Shown in pieces: positions 53,014 to 61,002 of a stretch of DNA of 64,000 nt; position 1 is the stretch's first letter; each line of letters starts with the position of its first letter. The position numbers and the translations under genes are program-made. Origin of the DNA: an uncultured Bacillota bacterium. GTDB taxonomy: Bacteria; Bacillota; Clostridia; Peptostreptococcales; Anaerovoracaceae. The notes under the pieces were generated by a model, which worked only from the letters and a program-made list of their open reading frames with translations, was not told the DNA's origin and ran no database searches. Location of the stretch: contig CAKMKG010000008.1 in NCBI GenBank assembly GCA_927441425.1, forward strand, positions 1 to 64,000, read 5' to 3'.

Positions 53014-55164
53014 TTATACAAGATGAAGCAGAGCTGCCCCCTGGGCAACAATAAAGCATAAGACGATCCCGGTAACGGTAGGGATCAGTAACGCTGCGCC
53101 GGTCCATTTCCAGCTTTGTGTTTCCTTGCGGATCGTCCATAACGTGGTGCCACAGGGCCAGTGGTTCAAAGAAAACAACATCATACATACGGCGGTAAGC
53201 TGGGTCCAGCCGTGATCCAAAAACAACTGTCTCAACTCGGATAAGCTATCCAGCTCCAACATGGAACCTCCCGATAGATAGCTCATAATCAGAATCGGTA
53301 TAACGATTTCGTTTGCCGGAAGACCTAGTATGAAGGCCATTAGAATGTACCCATCCAACCCCAGTAATTTTGCGAATGGATCCAGAAACTCTGCACAGTG
53401 AGTCAGCAAGCTGTCATTCCCTATAGAAATGTTCGCCATCACCCAGATGACCAAACCGGCCGGAGCTGCGACCGCAACGGCACGGCCTAATACGAATAAG
53501 GTTCGGTCAATCAGGGAACGTACGATGACTCTTCCGATTTGTGGTCTTCGATAGGGGGGGAGCTCCAGCGCAAAGGAAGAAGGCAATCCCTTTAGCACGG
53601 TTTTGGAAAGAATACGAGAGATCAGGAGCGTGATCATAACACCCAAGACAATCACCGCAAGAATTGCTATAGCAGCCGCGAAAGACTGAAATGCAGCGGA
53701 AAAACCGCCTGCGATGAATAGACTTGATAGGGCGATTAAGGTAGGGAATCTACCGTTACATGGTACGAAATTATTCGTTAGTATCGCAATGAGCCGCTCT
53801 CTCGGAGAATCAATAATCCTGCAAGAAATAATCCCTGCAGCATTACAACCAAAGCCCATACACATGGTTAATGCCTGCTTTCCATGGGCACATGCTTTCT
53901 TAAAATAATAGTCCAAATTGAAAGCAACACGAGGGAGATAGCCTAAATCTTCCAACAATGTGAAGAGTGGAAAAAAGATCGCCATTGGCGGGAGCATCAC
54001 GGAGACGACCCACGCCAACGTGCGGTAAACACCGTACACAATCATATCATGAACCCAAACAGGTACGCTAAGCCATAAGAAAAAGGCAGAAAGCTGTCCT
54101 TCCACCCAGAATAGACCATCGGCCAAAAGCGCGGAGGGAACATTCGCGCCGACGATCGTGATCCAGAAAATCAGACCGAGCAGTGCAATCATGATGGGAA
54201 TGCCATATAATCGAGAGGTAAGAATGCCATCGATATCACGTTCCTTTTTACAGCGAACTGTTTTATTGAAAGAAACAACCTCATTGCTGATGTCTTCAGC
54301 TATTGATACAATATTGGAGACGATTCTATCCTGCAGTTCCTCCAAATCATTGAGCTCCTTGCATATCATTGCACGCGCTTCCTTCAGTTTTATCTGCAAT
54401 GTAGCATTTTCTGAGAAATCCATATCTAAGTAAGCTTTCATGGAGTCTTGAAAGGCTTTATCCCCATCAATGAGACGAAGTGCCATCCACCTTTTATGAA
54501 ACCGATTCTTTATAAAATCTTCAATTTCGGGCTCGATTTTTTCTATCGCATTTTCAATGACTGTATCATAATGAATCTTAAATGGGTTTGTAATGATTCC
54601 GCCAACCGCCATCTTCTCCACCGTGTCCTTTAACTCCTGTAAGCCTTTTCCGCTTCTTGCAGCGGTTCCAACCACAGGCACGCCGATCTGATCTGATAAT
54701 TTTTCCAGATCAATCGTTATCTTCTTTCTTTTTGCTTCATCCAGCAAATTGACACAGACAACTACTTTGTCGGTAATTTCCAAAATTTGAAGTACCAAAT
54801 TTAAATTTCTTTCTAGGCAGGTCGCATCAGCAACAATGACTGTAACCTTGGGGCTGCCAAAACAGATAAAGTCTCTGGCTATTTGCTCTTCCATAGAATT
54901 GGCAAATAGAGAATAGGTTCCGGGCAGATCAACCAGAATATAGTTTTTTTCATGATGCTGAAAACTCCCTTGCGCGTTGGTTACCGTTTTACCGGGCCAA
55001 TTCCCTGTATGTTGATTCAGACCTGTAAGCCTGTTGAACACGGTACTCTTTCCCGTATTGGGATTCCCTGCCAGCGCGATTACGATCTCATCCGGTGATT
55101 CCGTATCAAGTTTAAAATTTTCCTTTAATACACCGATGCTGGTAGATTGTATTGTCAAACCCAT
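53014..55164 (-). CDS. feoB: Ferrous iron transporter FeoB
   Basis: Membrane Fe(II) uptake protein with an N-terminal GTPase: G1 GNPNTGKSTVFNRL (about 32-45), G3 DLPGTYSL and NLLDEAKRK as G4. The C-terminal half has membrane helices with GFGCNAAGIISCRII and the second Gate domain. 716 residues. The ATG follows GGAGG. It is preceded by feoA on the same strand, 23 bases upstream. Confidence 0.97.
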   Translation of the reverse strand: MGLTIQSTSIGVLKENFKLDTESPDEIVIALAGNPNTGKSTVFNRLTGLNQHTGNWPGKTVTNAQGSFQHHEKNYILVDLPGTYSLFANSMEEQIARDFICFGSPKVTVIVADATCLERNLNLVLQILEITDKVVVCVNLLDEAKRKKITIDLEKLSDQIGVPVVGTAARSGKGLQELKDTVEKMAVGGIITNPFKIHYDTVIENAIEKIEPEIEDFIKNRFHKRWMALRLIDGDKAFQDSMKAYLDMDFSENATLQIKLKEARAMICKELNDLEELQDRIVSNIVSIAEDISNEVVSFNKTVRCKKERDIDGILTSRLYGIPIMIALLGLIFWITIVGANVPSALLADGLFWVEGQLSAFFLWLSVPVWVHDMIVYGVYRTLAWVVSVMLPPMAIFFPLFTLLEDLGYLPRVAFNLDYYFKKACAHGKQALTMCMGFGCNAAGIISCRIIDSPRERLIAILTNNFVPCNGRFPTLIALSSLFIAGGFSAAFQSFAAAIAILAVIVLGVMITLLISRILSKTVLKGLPSSFALELPPYRRPQIGRVIVRSLIDRTLFVLGRAVAVAAPAGLVIWVMANISIGNDSLLTHCAEFLDPFAKLLGLDGYILMAFILGLPANEIVIPILIMSYLSGGSMLELDSLSELRQLFLDHGWTQLTAVCMMLFSLNHWPCGTTLWTIRKETQSWKWTGAALLIPTVTGIVLCFIVAQGAALLHLV

Positions 55165-55187
55165 TTCATGCCTCCTGCGATTTAGCG

Positions 55188-55427
55188 TTAAATTGACTCA
55201 ACAAAAATTTTTGATGATTCTTCAGACCGTAAAGCAATTACGGCACCCCTGATTCCATAGGCAACAGGATCTCCGGCCGGACTTCTTCTCAAGGATTCCA
55301 CCGTTGTATCCCTGATCAGTCCCAGATCCAGCATTCTTCTTCGTTCAATCCCGTCTGCTGCGAGTGCTCTTACTTTTCCAATAGAACCTACGGGTAATTG
55401 ATTCAATGGGATAAAAGTTGTACTCAT
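55188..55427 (-). CDS. feoA: Ferrous iron transport protein FeoA
   Basis: SH3-like partner of FeoB, 79 residues: IPLNQLPVGSIGKVRALA, then RRRMLDLGLIRDTTVESLRR and AYGIRGAVIALRSEE. Start set at the ATG at 55427, preceded by AGGAG; the longer frame starting MTNLKNN has no RBS. A long palindrome in its promoter region is a candidate iron-regulator site. Confidence 0.95.
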   Translation of the reverse strand: MSTTFIPLNQLPVGSIGKVRALAADGIERRRMLDLGLIRDTTVESLRRSPAGDPVAYGIRGAVIALRSEESSKIFVESI

Positions 55428-55453
55428 ATTAAAACTCCTCTTATTATTTTTTA

Positions 55454-55490
55454 AATTAGTCAAGGGAAAATTAATTTCTCTTAACTAATT
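55454..55490. promoter_or_regulatory. Palindromic operator upstream of feoAB
   Basis: AATTAGTCAAGGGAAAA then TTAATTTCTCTTAACTAATT form an imperfect dyad centred near 55472 (TTAGTyAAGrGAAA arms). It lies about 30 bases before feoA. The size and the AT-rich TTAG...CTAA ends resemble binding sites of DtxR-family metal regulators; that assignment is a guess from form. Confidence 0.55.
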
Positions 55491-55571
55491 TATAAGATAT
55501 GAGTCACTTATAACATTTGCTACCTGCAGAAGGCAAAAGAGATATTATATTGTGGTATGGATAATGCCTTA

Positions 55572-55614
55572 CAAAAAATAGTCAGTGCTGAATAATTCGT
55601 ATTCAGTACTGACT
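55572..55614 (-). terminator. Terminator of the lone ORP-family gene
   Basis: On the minus strand AGTCAGTACTGAATA and TATTCAGCACTGACT (55614-55600 and 55594-55580) form a 15-bp stem with one mismatch, followed by TATTTTTTGT. It lies about 70 bases after the stop at 55682. Confidence 0.75.
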
Positions 55615-55681
55615 AAAACGTCAAGGCTTTCTATTTGGATTTAAAATAAAATAATCAGGATTCAGATTACAATGAGGCTCC

Positions 55682-56041
55682 TTAATTATGGCAGCCATGC
55701 TCATGGGCATGACAGGAGTCCCCGGAGTCAACAACTGCTCCGGACAGCCACTTTTGCGCTACCTCTTTCACTTGGCCGCTGCAACCACGATAAACGTCGA
55801 TTCCGCAGCTGCTTAAAACACTCACGGCACCATCACCCATGTTACCGGCAAGCATAACCGTAACGCCCATTTCCGAAAGAATGCTGGCAATATTTGACTT
55901 GCAGCCGCAGCCTGCAGGAGAAGCAATCGTTTCCTGGGCAATGATTGCCTTATTATTATCGATTGTGAAAACAGTAAAATACTCACAATGACCAAAATGA
56001 TCATCAATGAAATCCTGTCTCGACGGTAATGCAATTTTCAT
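55682..56041 (-). CDS. NifX/ORP-family (dinitrogenase iron-molybdenum cofactor type) protein, His/Cys tail
   Basis: 119 residues, MKIALPSRQDFIDDHFGHCE with GNMGDGAVSVLSSCGIDVYR, the PF02579 fold that binds metal clusters in NifX, NifY and the Desulfovibrio orange protein. The C-terminus, CHAHEHGCHN, is a likely metal-binding tail and the GCGCKSN segment adds cysteines. GGAGGG RBS. It has its own promoter with a TATGnnnATTA-type site and its own terminator, so it is expressed apart from the Mrp operon. Confidence 0.9.
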   Translation of the reverse strand: MKIALPSRQDFIDDHFGHCEYFTVFTIDNNKAIIAQETIASPAGCGCKSNIASILSEMGVTVMLAGNMGDGAVSVLSSCGIDVYRGCSGQVKEVAQKWLSGAVVDSGDSCHAHEHGCHN

Positions 56042-56088
56042 AAAATATCCCTCCGATACTTGTTCGCATGTTTTTAATATTAACCACT

Positions 56089-56118
56089 ATTATATCGCAG
56101 ATAATTGGCATATGTCAA
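56089..56118 (-). promoter_or_regulatory. Promoter with partial operator for the lone ORP-family gene
   Basis: On the minus strand TTGACA (56118-56113) and TATAAT (56094-56089), spacing 18. The spacer begins TATGCCAATTAT, matching the TATGnTCATAAT motif only in the left half. Confidence 0.65.
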
Positions 56119-56131
56119 TAAAATGCCTCTG

Positions 56132-56491
56132 CTAGTGGGCGCCGCACGCGTCACTGTGCTGATGTTCATGGCATACTGACCCGCTGGATTTCAGTTCGCC
56201 TTTCAAATATGCTTCTACAGCCGCCTGGGCATCGCCGGACGCACCGACAATCACTTCAATGTTTTTCTCATTGAAGATATCGATGGCGCCTCCACCCATA
56301 CCGCCGGAGATGATAGCGTTTATCCCTAAATCATTTAAGAAATTAGGAAGGAATCCAGGTCTGTGGCCCGGATTTTCTACCATTTCACTTTGCATGATCT
56401 TGTCGTTTTCTGTTTCAAAAATAAGAAAGCCTTCACAATGGCCGAAATGCTCCGTAACCATTTTCCCTTCACTTGCTACTGCTATTTTCAT
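56132..56491 (-). CDS. NifX/ORP-family protein next to Mrp
   Basis: 119 residues, MKIAVASEGKMVTEHFGHCE with ISGGMGGGAIDIFNEKNIEV, ending in a His/Cys tail (CHEHQHSDACGAH). Start at ATG 56491, preceded by GGAGGTG and overlapping the mrp stop by four bases, so the two are translationally coupled. In Desulfovibrio the same two domains are fused as MrpORP. It may carry or receive a metal cluster from Mrp. Confidence 0.92.
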   Translation of the reverse strand: MKIAVASEGKMVTEHFGHCEGFLIFETENDKIMQSEMVENPGHRPGFLPNFLNDLGINAIISGGMGGGAIDIFNEKNIEVIVGASGDAQAAVEAYLKGELKSSGSVCHEHQHSDACGAH

Positions 56492-57330
56492 TTTGACACC
56501 TCCATTTTTTCTATTTGACAAACAATATCTTTTAAATGATCTCCATCAAACAGTTCAATCATACCTTTATCACATAATTCTGCAATGGCAGGATTCAAAG
56601 GCAGCTTTGCGATCGTTTTGATCTGATGCTGTTTTGCGACCTGTTCAATGTTACTGTTGCCGAATACGCTGATCCGGCTGTGGCAGTCAGGACATTCCAG
56701 GTAGGACATATTCTCAACAATCCCAATCACTGGAATATTCATCATTTTCGCCATCTTCACTGCTTTTGATACAATCATAGAAACCAGCTCCTGGGGGGAG
56801 GTTACGATAACGATTCCATCCACAGGGAGAGACTGGAATACTGTAAGGGGAACATCACCGGTTCCGGGAGGCATATCAATGAACATGAAGTCTACATCAC
56901 CCCATATCACGTCTGTCCAGAATTGCTTTACCATACCGGATACAAGAGGTCCTCTCCAGATCACAGGATCGGTGTCATTTTCCAAAATAAGATTCACCGA
57001 CATAATATCAATTCCGGTTTTTGTTTTGATCGGCATAATACCCAATTCGGAGGTTTCTGCTTTACTGCGGATGCCAAATTCCTTTGGTACGGAAGGGCCG
57101 GTTACATCTGCATCCAGGACCGCTGTCTGGTAGCCCATTCGGTTCATCGACACCGCCAGCATGGAGGTGATCAATGATTTTCCAACACCGCCTTTGCCAC
57201 TGACGACAGCGATCACCTTCTTAATATCACTGTACTCATGGGGTTTTTCCAATAAACTTTTCGGTTGTGCTTCTCTATCACTGCATTCTTCACTGCAGGA
57301 TGAGCAGCTTTTGTCACAACTTTCACTCAT
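56488..57330 (-). CDS. mrp: Mrp/NBP35-type iron-sulfur carrier ATPase
   Basis: P-loop ATPase that builds or carries Fe-S clusters. Cys-rich N-terminus CDKSCSSCSEEC (residues 5-16) like Nbp35, deviant Walker A VSGKGGVGKS (about 43-52), DADVTGPSVP, DMPPGTGDVPL, and the C-terminal CPDC cluster-bridging motif. 280 residues; AAGGAG RBS. The first gene of a minus operon with the downstream ORP-family gene. Confidence 0.94.
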   Translation of the reverse strand: MSESCDKSCSSCSEECSDREAQPKSLLEKPHEYSDIKKVIAVVSGKGGVGKSLITSMLAVSMNRMGYQTAVLDADVTGPSVPKEFGIRSKAETSELGIMPIKTKTGIDIMSVNLILENDTDPVIWRGPLVSGMVKQFWTDVIWGDVDFMFIDMPPGTGDVPLTVFQSLPVDGIVIVTSPQELVSMIVSKAVKMAKMMNIPVIGIVENMSYLECPDCHSRISVFGNSNIEQVAKQHQIKTIAKLPLNPAIAELCDKGMIELFDGDHLKDIVCQIEKMEVSK

Positions 57331-57391
57331 TTTTGTTCTCCTTCTTGGTTGTTTTAAATACGGATTATGAGTTCCATATCATTTTAATATT

Positions 57392-58219
57392 TTAAATTTC
57401 AACGATAGTGCCTGTAGCTAAATACTGGATTTGATCACCCAACACTTCTTTTAAAAGGTGATAGGCATCTAATCCCGTACAATGGCCCGTATAGTATTTT
57501 GATTCTGTACTTTTAAGAAATTGTGCGATCCCTTCTATTACGACAGGCGCTTCGCTTCTTTTCGTGCTGGTTCTCATGAGATGAAACCCGCTGATGACAT
57601 AATCGGGATAACTGCCATGTTTGTCGTAAACGTGCTTCATGATATTTACAATTCCGTTATGCGCGCAGCCGGCTATGAGAACAGTTTTTCCGGCTTCTCT
57701 GATCAATAAATTCTGCTCATGCCGGAAGTCATCCTTTACAATGGAGCCATCAGCAAGCTCCATATAGAGAGAATCATTGCAGGATGAAAAAAATTCTCTT
57801 CCGATTACCCCGGAAAAAAGCTCTATCTCACTTCCAATCAGTAAATTCCCATCTGTTAACTGCACCCGTCCATGAATTTTTAATGATGGGTCAATACCGG
57901 CATTGTCCGGATCTTTACCACATAAGATTGAATAGTAGGGATCAAAGGCTTCTTTGTGGAGATAGACACATGCCTTTTCATTTTCTTCCAGAAATGTTCT
58001 TAAGCCACCTCCGTGATCATAGTGGCCATGAGAGATGATCGCGATCCCTACATCTTTTATCGTAACACCCAGTTTATTTGCATTTTGCAGAAATAGATTG
58101 CTTGCGCCTGTATCGAACAATATTTTCCTATGATTTGCTTCTATATAAAGGCTAAGACCATGCTCGCTGCAAAGTTCAGGAGAAATGGAAGTATCCTCAA
58201 CCAACGTCTTAATTAACAT
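57392..58219 (-). CDS. Metallo-beta-lactamase-fold hydrolase
   Basis: 275 residues with the metal-binding SHGHYDHGG (about 78-86), HGRV region, GCAHNGIVNI and SGFHLM motifs, which resemble the DHPPS-like MBL branch (methanopterin or pterin-related enzymes). The ATG at 58219, preceded by GGGAG, overlaps the preceding ATPase gene by 11 bases. Its place in the ORP-type cluster is recurrent in anaerobes; the substrate is unknown. Confidence 0.86.
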   Translation of the reverse strand: MLIKTLVEDTSISPELCSEHGLSLYIEANHRKILFDTGASNLFLQNANKLGVTIKDVGIAIISHGHYDHGGGLRTFLEENEKACVYLHKEAFDPYYSILCGKDPDNAGIDPSLKIHGRVQLTDGNLLIGSEIELFSGVIGREFFSSCNDSLYMELADGSIVKDDFRHEQNLLIREAGKTVLIAGCAHNGIVNIMKHVYDKHGSYPDYVISGFHLMRTSTKRSEAPVVIEGIAQFLKSTESKYYTGHCTGLDAYHLLKEVLGDQIQYLATGTIVEI

Positions 58220-59099
58220 TTTTTTCTCCCAAACCACCAAACAACAACGATATGGTTTTTTTGTAAACACTCTTTGCCGCCTCGCCAGACGAGCAATCAA
58301 TATCGACAATATTGTACCCCCCATTGATTGCTTCGACTGCCTTTGTATCATAAGGAATTCTACCGGTATAGGGGATGTGGTACTTATGACAATACTTTAT
58401 GATGTGTTCGGTATTTTGCAGATTCGTATTAAATTTATTGATACAAACTGCCGTCTGTATCTTAAATTTATCGGCAGTGCTGATGATCCGTTCCATATCA
58501 CTGATTCCGGAAATGGAGGGCTCGGCAACGATGAGCACCATATCTATTCCGCTTAAGGACGCGATGACGGGGCAGCCGATTCCGGGAGACCCATCGATGA
58601 TTGCCAGATCAACATTTGAAGCAGACGCTTTTAACTGGTTTTTCACTTCTGTAACAAGCTTTCCGGAGGTTCCGCTTCCCATCTTCAACTGTGCAGTTGA
58701 AAAGACGTTGTCATTCAAATATAATTTTAGCTCTCCCGCAATGGAAGGATTTAACGAGATGGCATGGGATGGGCAGAGTGCCTCACAAACGCCGCAGCCT
58801 TCGCAGGCGTATGCATCAACGAAATAACCGTTTTCCTTGTTGAATTTAATCGCATCGAAACGACAGTTCGATTGACATAAGCCGCAGTGGCGGCATGCGC
58901 AGGGATCAATGGCTGCTTTCGGCATCCCGAAATAATCGGTGATCCTTGCATTGGATTTTTGGTTCATAATCAAGTGAAGATTTGGCGCATCTACATCACA
59001 GTCGGCGTAAGCTTTTGCGTTTGCAAGCTTAATGAAAGCACTTGCTATGGTAGTCTTGCCCGTTCCGCCCTTGCCGCTGAGGATTAAAAGTTGTTTCAT
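58209..59099 (-). CDS. MinD-type ATPase with inserted two-cluster ferredoxin domain (copy 1)
   Basis: 296 residues. Walker A LSGKGGTGKTTIA, DCDVDAPN, then a ferredoxin insert (about 66-115) with CRHCGLCQSNC and CEGCGVCEALCP, and DGSPGIGCPVI. This is the family of the DVU2103/2104 ATPases of the Desulfovibrio ORP complex, proposed to use ATP in metal-cluster handling. The stop of copy 2 lies one base from its start, so both are translated together, probably as a heterodimer. Confidence 0.93.
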   Translation of the reverse strand: MKQLLILSGKGGTGKTTIASAFIKLANAKAYADCDVDAPNLHLIMNQKSNARITDYFGMPKAAIDPCACRHCGLCQSNCRFDAIKFNKENGYFVDAYACEGCGVCEALCPSHAISLNPSIAGELKLYLNDNVFSTAQLKMGSGTSGKLVTEVKNQLKASASNVDLAIIDGSPGIGCPVIASLSGIDMVLIVAEPSISGISDMERIISTADKFKIQTAVCINKFNTNLQNTEHIIKYCHKYHIPYTGRIPYDTKAVEAINGGYNIVDIDCSSGEAAKSVYKKTISLLFGGLGEKNVN

Positions 59100-59100
59100 T

Positions 59101-59934
59101 TTATGCCTCCTCTGAAATTGTTAATAGCAAATCGGTGAACAGGTCTTTGTATCGTTTTATTTCTTTGGATGCGATCCGCCCATCAGAATTGACCGTTCCA
59201 AGCTGATGATCAAAAGGGATTCTGCCTAAAATCTTGATTTTATTTTCCAAACAGAATTGCTCAGCCGGATTGAACCCTTCAAAGCATTTATTCAAGACCA
59301 CCCCGTAAGGCTTGTTAAATAGCTGCACAAGCTCATTTACCATAGCTAGGTTATGCACTCCGAAAATCGTAGGTTCGGCAACCAACACACAGTAATCTGT
59401 ATTCTTGATGCTTTCCATTACGACACAGGCGCTCCCAGGGGGGCAATCGATGATGGTATATAAGCTATCTTCACCGGAACTGCTTAATAATGATTGAATA
59501 ATTGGAACGCCTGAGGCCTCGCCGGGATTCAGAATACCGGAAATCACAGTAACATGATCTGAGCTGCCTTTTTTGATTTCACCGATTTTTTTCGGTGTTT
59601 CGGACAATGCATCTTGTGGGCACAGCAGCACACAGCCTCCGCAGGAATGACATATCTCGTCAAAAACAAACAGATGGTCCTTAATATATGCGAGTGCATT
59701 AAATTTGCAAAAATCTACACAGGTTCGGCAGCCATTGCATCGTTTTCCATCTACAAAAGGAATCCAAACGGAAACATTCTCATTTTTTATTTCTTTTGGT
59801 TTGAAAAATAGATGACCATTTGGTTCCTCCACATCACAGTCAATATAAATCGAATGCTCGGCGACAAAGGCCAGATTTACCGATACCAAGGTTTTTCCTG
59901 TACCGCCTTTACCGCTTAGTACAGCTATTTTCAT
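59101..59934 (-). CDS. MinD-type ATPase with inserted two-cluster ferredoxin domain (copy 2)
   Basis: 277 residues. Walker A VLSGKGGTGKTLVSV, DCDVEEPNGHLF, ferredoxin insert (about 60-105) with CNGCRTCVDFC and CHSCGGCVLLCP, then DCPPGSACVV. The ATG at 59934, five bases after GGAGG, is preferred over a longer frame. It is upstream of copy 1 on the same strand and is the first gene of this operon. It is clearly paralogous to copy 1 but not identical in length or Cys spacing. Confidence 0.93.
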   Translation of the reverse strand: MKIAVLSGKGGTGKTLVSVNLAFVAEHSIYIDCDVEEPNGHLFFKPKEIKNENVSVWIPFVDGKRCNGCRTCVDFCKFNALAYIKDHLFVFDEICHSCGGCVLLCPQDALSETPKKIGEIKKGSSDHVTVISGILNPGEASGVPIIQSLLSSSGEDSLYTIIDCPPGSACVVMESIKNTDYCVLVAEPTIFGVHNLAMVNELVQLFNKPYGVVLNKCFEGFNPAEQFCLENKIKILGRIPFDHQLGTVNSDGRIASKEIKRYKDLFTDLLLTISEEA

Positions 59935-59945
59935 GTTTGCCTCCA

Positions 59946-60216
59946 TCACGGCGCTTTGCGCCGACACAAATAATTAATGAAACCCCTCGTCTACCAATCA
60001 TAAATTAAATTATGATGGAGGCGGGGAGTGCAGAGGGGGATACACCTCGCCGATAAAGGAGGGTGCTCAGCTCGCGAACGGAAAAATTCCTTGCGGCTGA
60101 AGCCGGGGAATTTTCGTATGGCACCTACCAGACATTTGCTCAGCAAATGTGGTTAGGTGCGTAAGCGAGCGCCGAAGGGAACCAGAGGGTTCCCTAGCGG
60201 AAAGTGTGAAAATATT
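59946..60216. repeat. Palindrome mosaic upstream of the ATPase pair
   Basis: A 289-base gap without genes. It holds GGCGCTTTGCGCC (59949-59963), an ATCATAA/TTATGAT dyad (59997-60016), the family C 20-mer at 60056-60075, a nested GAAAAATTCC/GGGAATTTTC stem (about 60081-60115), the family D palindrome at 60122-60159 and a GGGAACC/GGTTCCC stem (60177-60195). The dyad is near the expected promoter of the ATPase operon. Confidence 0.65.
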
Positions 60217-60223
60217 TTCACAC

Positions 60224-60592
60224 TTAGTTCCCTCCGTGATTATGAAAGCCGGGATGAATCTCATTGAGCAAAGACAATTCTCCTTTTTCAAAAGCCTGGA
60301 TGTTATCATGTAATCGATCCTCCTTGGTTTGGTAGATCTTAATATCTGCGGCTTTGAAAACTTCTGCTGCATTTTCTCCACACCGTGGTGTCAATAAGGC
60401 TTCGGCATAGTTGTCTATGATCATTTGAGCAGCCTTGATTCCGGCTCCGCCCTGACTGGATGCAGCATGATTGCATAGAAATTGCGCTTCCTTCGTTTCC
60501 GTGTCATAAATCAGGAAATAAGGTGTTCGCCCAAAAGAGACGCATATGGTAGTTTTCATGGAATCTTCGTTCACAGGGATTGCTATTTTCAT
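60224..60592 (-). CDS. NifX/ORP-family protein (third copy)
   Basis: 122 residues, MKIAIPVNEDSMKTTICVSF and LTPRCGENAAEVFKAADIKI, the same PF02579 fold. It differs from the two other copies in having a Cys/His pattern CNHAASSQGG and a short GFHNHGGN end. AAGGAG RBS. It is transcribed from a promoter bearing the TATGTCCA-type site and is divergent from the plus-strand DUF1847 gene. Confidence 0.9.
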   Translation of the reverse strand: MKIAIPVNEDSMKTTICVSFGRTPYFLIYDTETKEAQFLCNHAASSQGGAGIKAAQMIIDNYAEALLTPRCGENAAEVFKAADIKIYQTKEDRLHDNIQAFEKGELSLLNEIHPGFHNHGGN

Positions 60593-60655
60593 TTATTTTT
60601 CTCCTTAATTTCAATATTGGATTTCCGCTTATTGGCATACGCTCATTATAAATAC

Positions 60656-60683
60656 AGTATAAACCATATTGGACATATGTCAA
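60656..60683 (-). promoter_or_regulatory. Promoter and operator pair for the third ORP-family gene
   Basis: On the minus strand TTGACA (60683-60678) and TATACT (60661-60656), spacing 16; the spacer starts TATGTCCAATAT. A second site in opposite orientation, GCATACGCTCATTATA (60635-60650), lies just downstream, so the promoter may be flanked by two regulator sites. Confidence 0.65.
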
Positions 60684-60749
60684 TAATGATTCGGAGGATT
60701 ATCTATAAAAAAATGAATGGATATAATTGTGATTATGCAAACTTATTAA

Positions 60750-60778
60750 TTGACATATGCTCATAATAGATTTAGTAT
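60750..60778 (+). promoter_or_regulatory. Promoter with TATGCTCATA operator towards the DUF1847 gene
   Basis: TTGACA (60750-60755), 17 bases, TAGTAT (60773-60778). The spacer begins TATGCTCATAAT, an almost exact copy of the motif at 49323 and 49702. It reads into the short DtxR-like frame and then DUF1847. Confidence 0.72.
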
Positions 60779-60826
60779 ATATATAAAGCAAAGAATATTT
60801 GGAAGTAAAAAATGGGGAGGAAGAAG

Positions 60827-60907
60827 ATGACTCAATCGAAAGAGAATTATCTTCGTGTCATTTTAAAAATAAAATTCATTGCTCATTGCTCGGGCATACA
60901 GCGCTAA
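60827..60907 (+). pseudogene. Possible truncated DtxR/MntR-family regulator start
   Basis: 26 codons with an excellent RBS (GGGGAGG, 60814-60820): MTQSKENYLRVIL, then a non-family KIKFIAHCSGIQR. The first 13 residues match the N-terminus of DtxR/MntR regulators (MTxSxENYLxxI). No winged-helix DNA-binding region follows in any frame before 61003, so this is a remnant or a short leader peptide by chance. Confidence is low. Confidence 0.3.
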
Positions 60908-61002
60908 AAAGAGCAATTAAAAATTATTATGAAAAGACAGAAGAATATAAAAAATGTATCGCGTACCATGATTAAATGGCAGTAAGAAAGAGAGGGAAGA
61001 TG

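Noticed and set aside
60796..60970. Alternative frame (TTG start) through the short DtxR-like region, about 58 codons
   Set aside because: Starts without a suitable RBS and ends in a Lys/Tyr-rich sequence with no family match; less likely than the GGGGAGG-driven frame.
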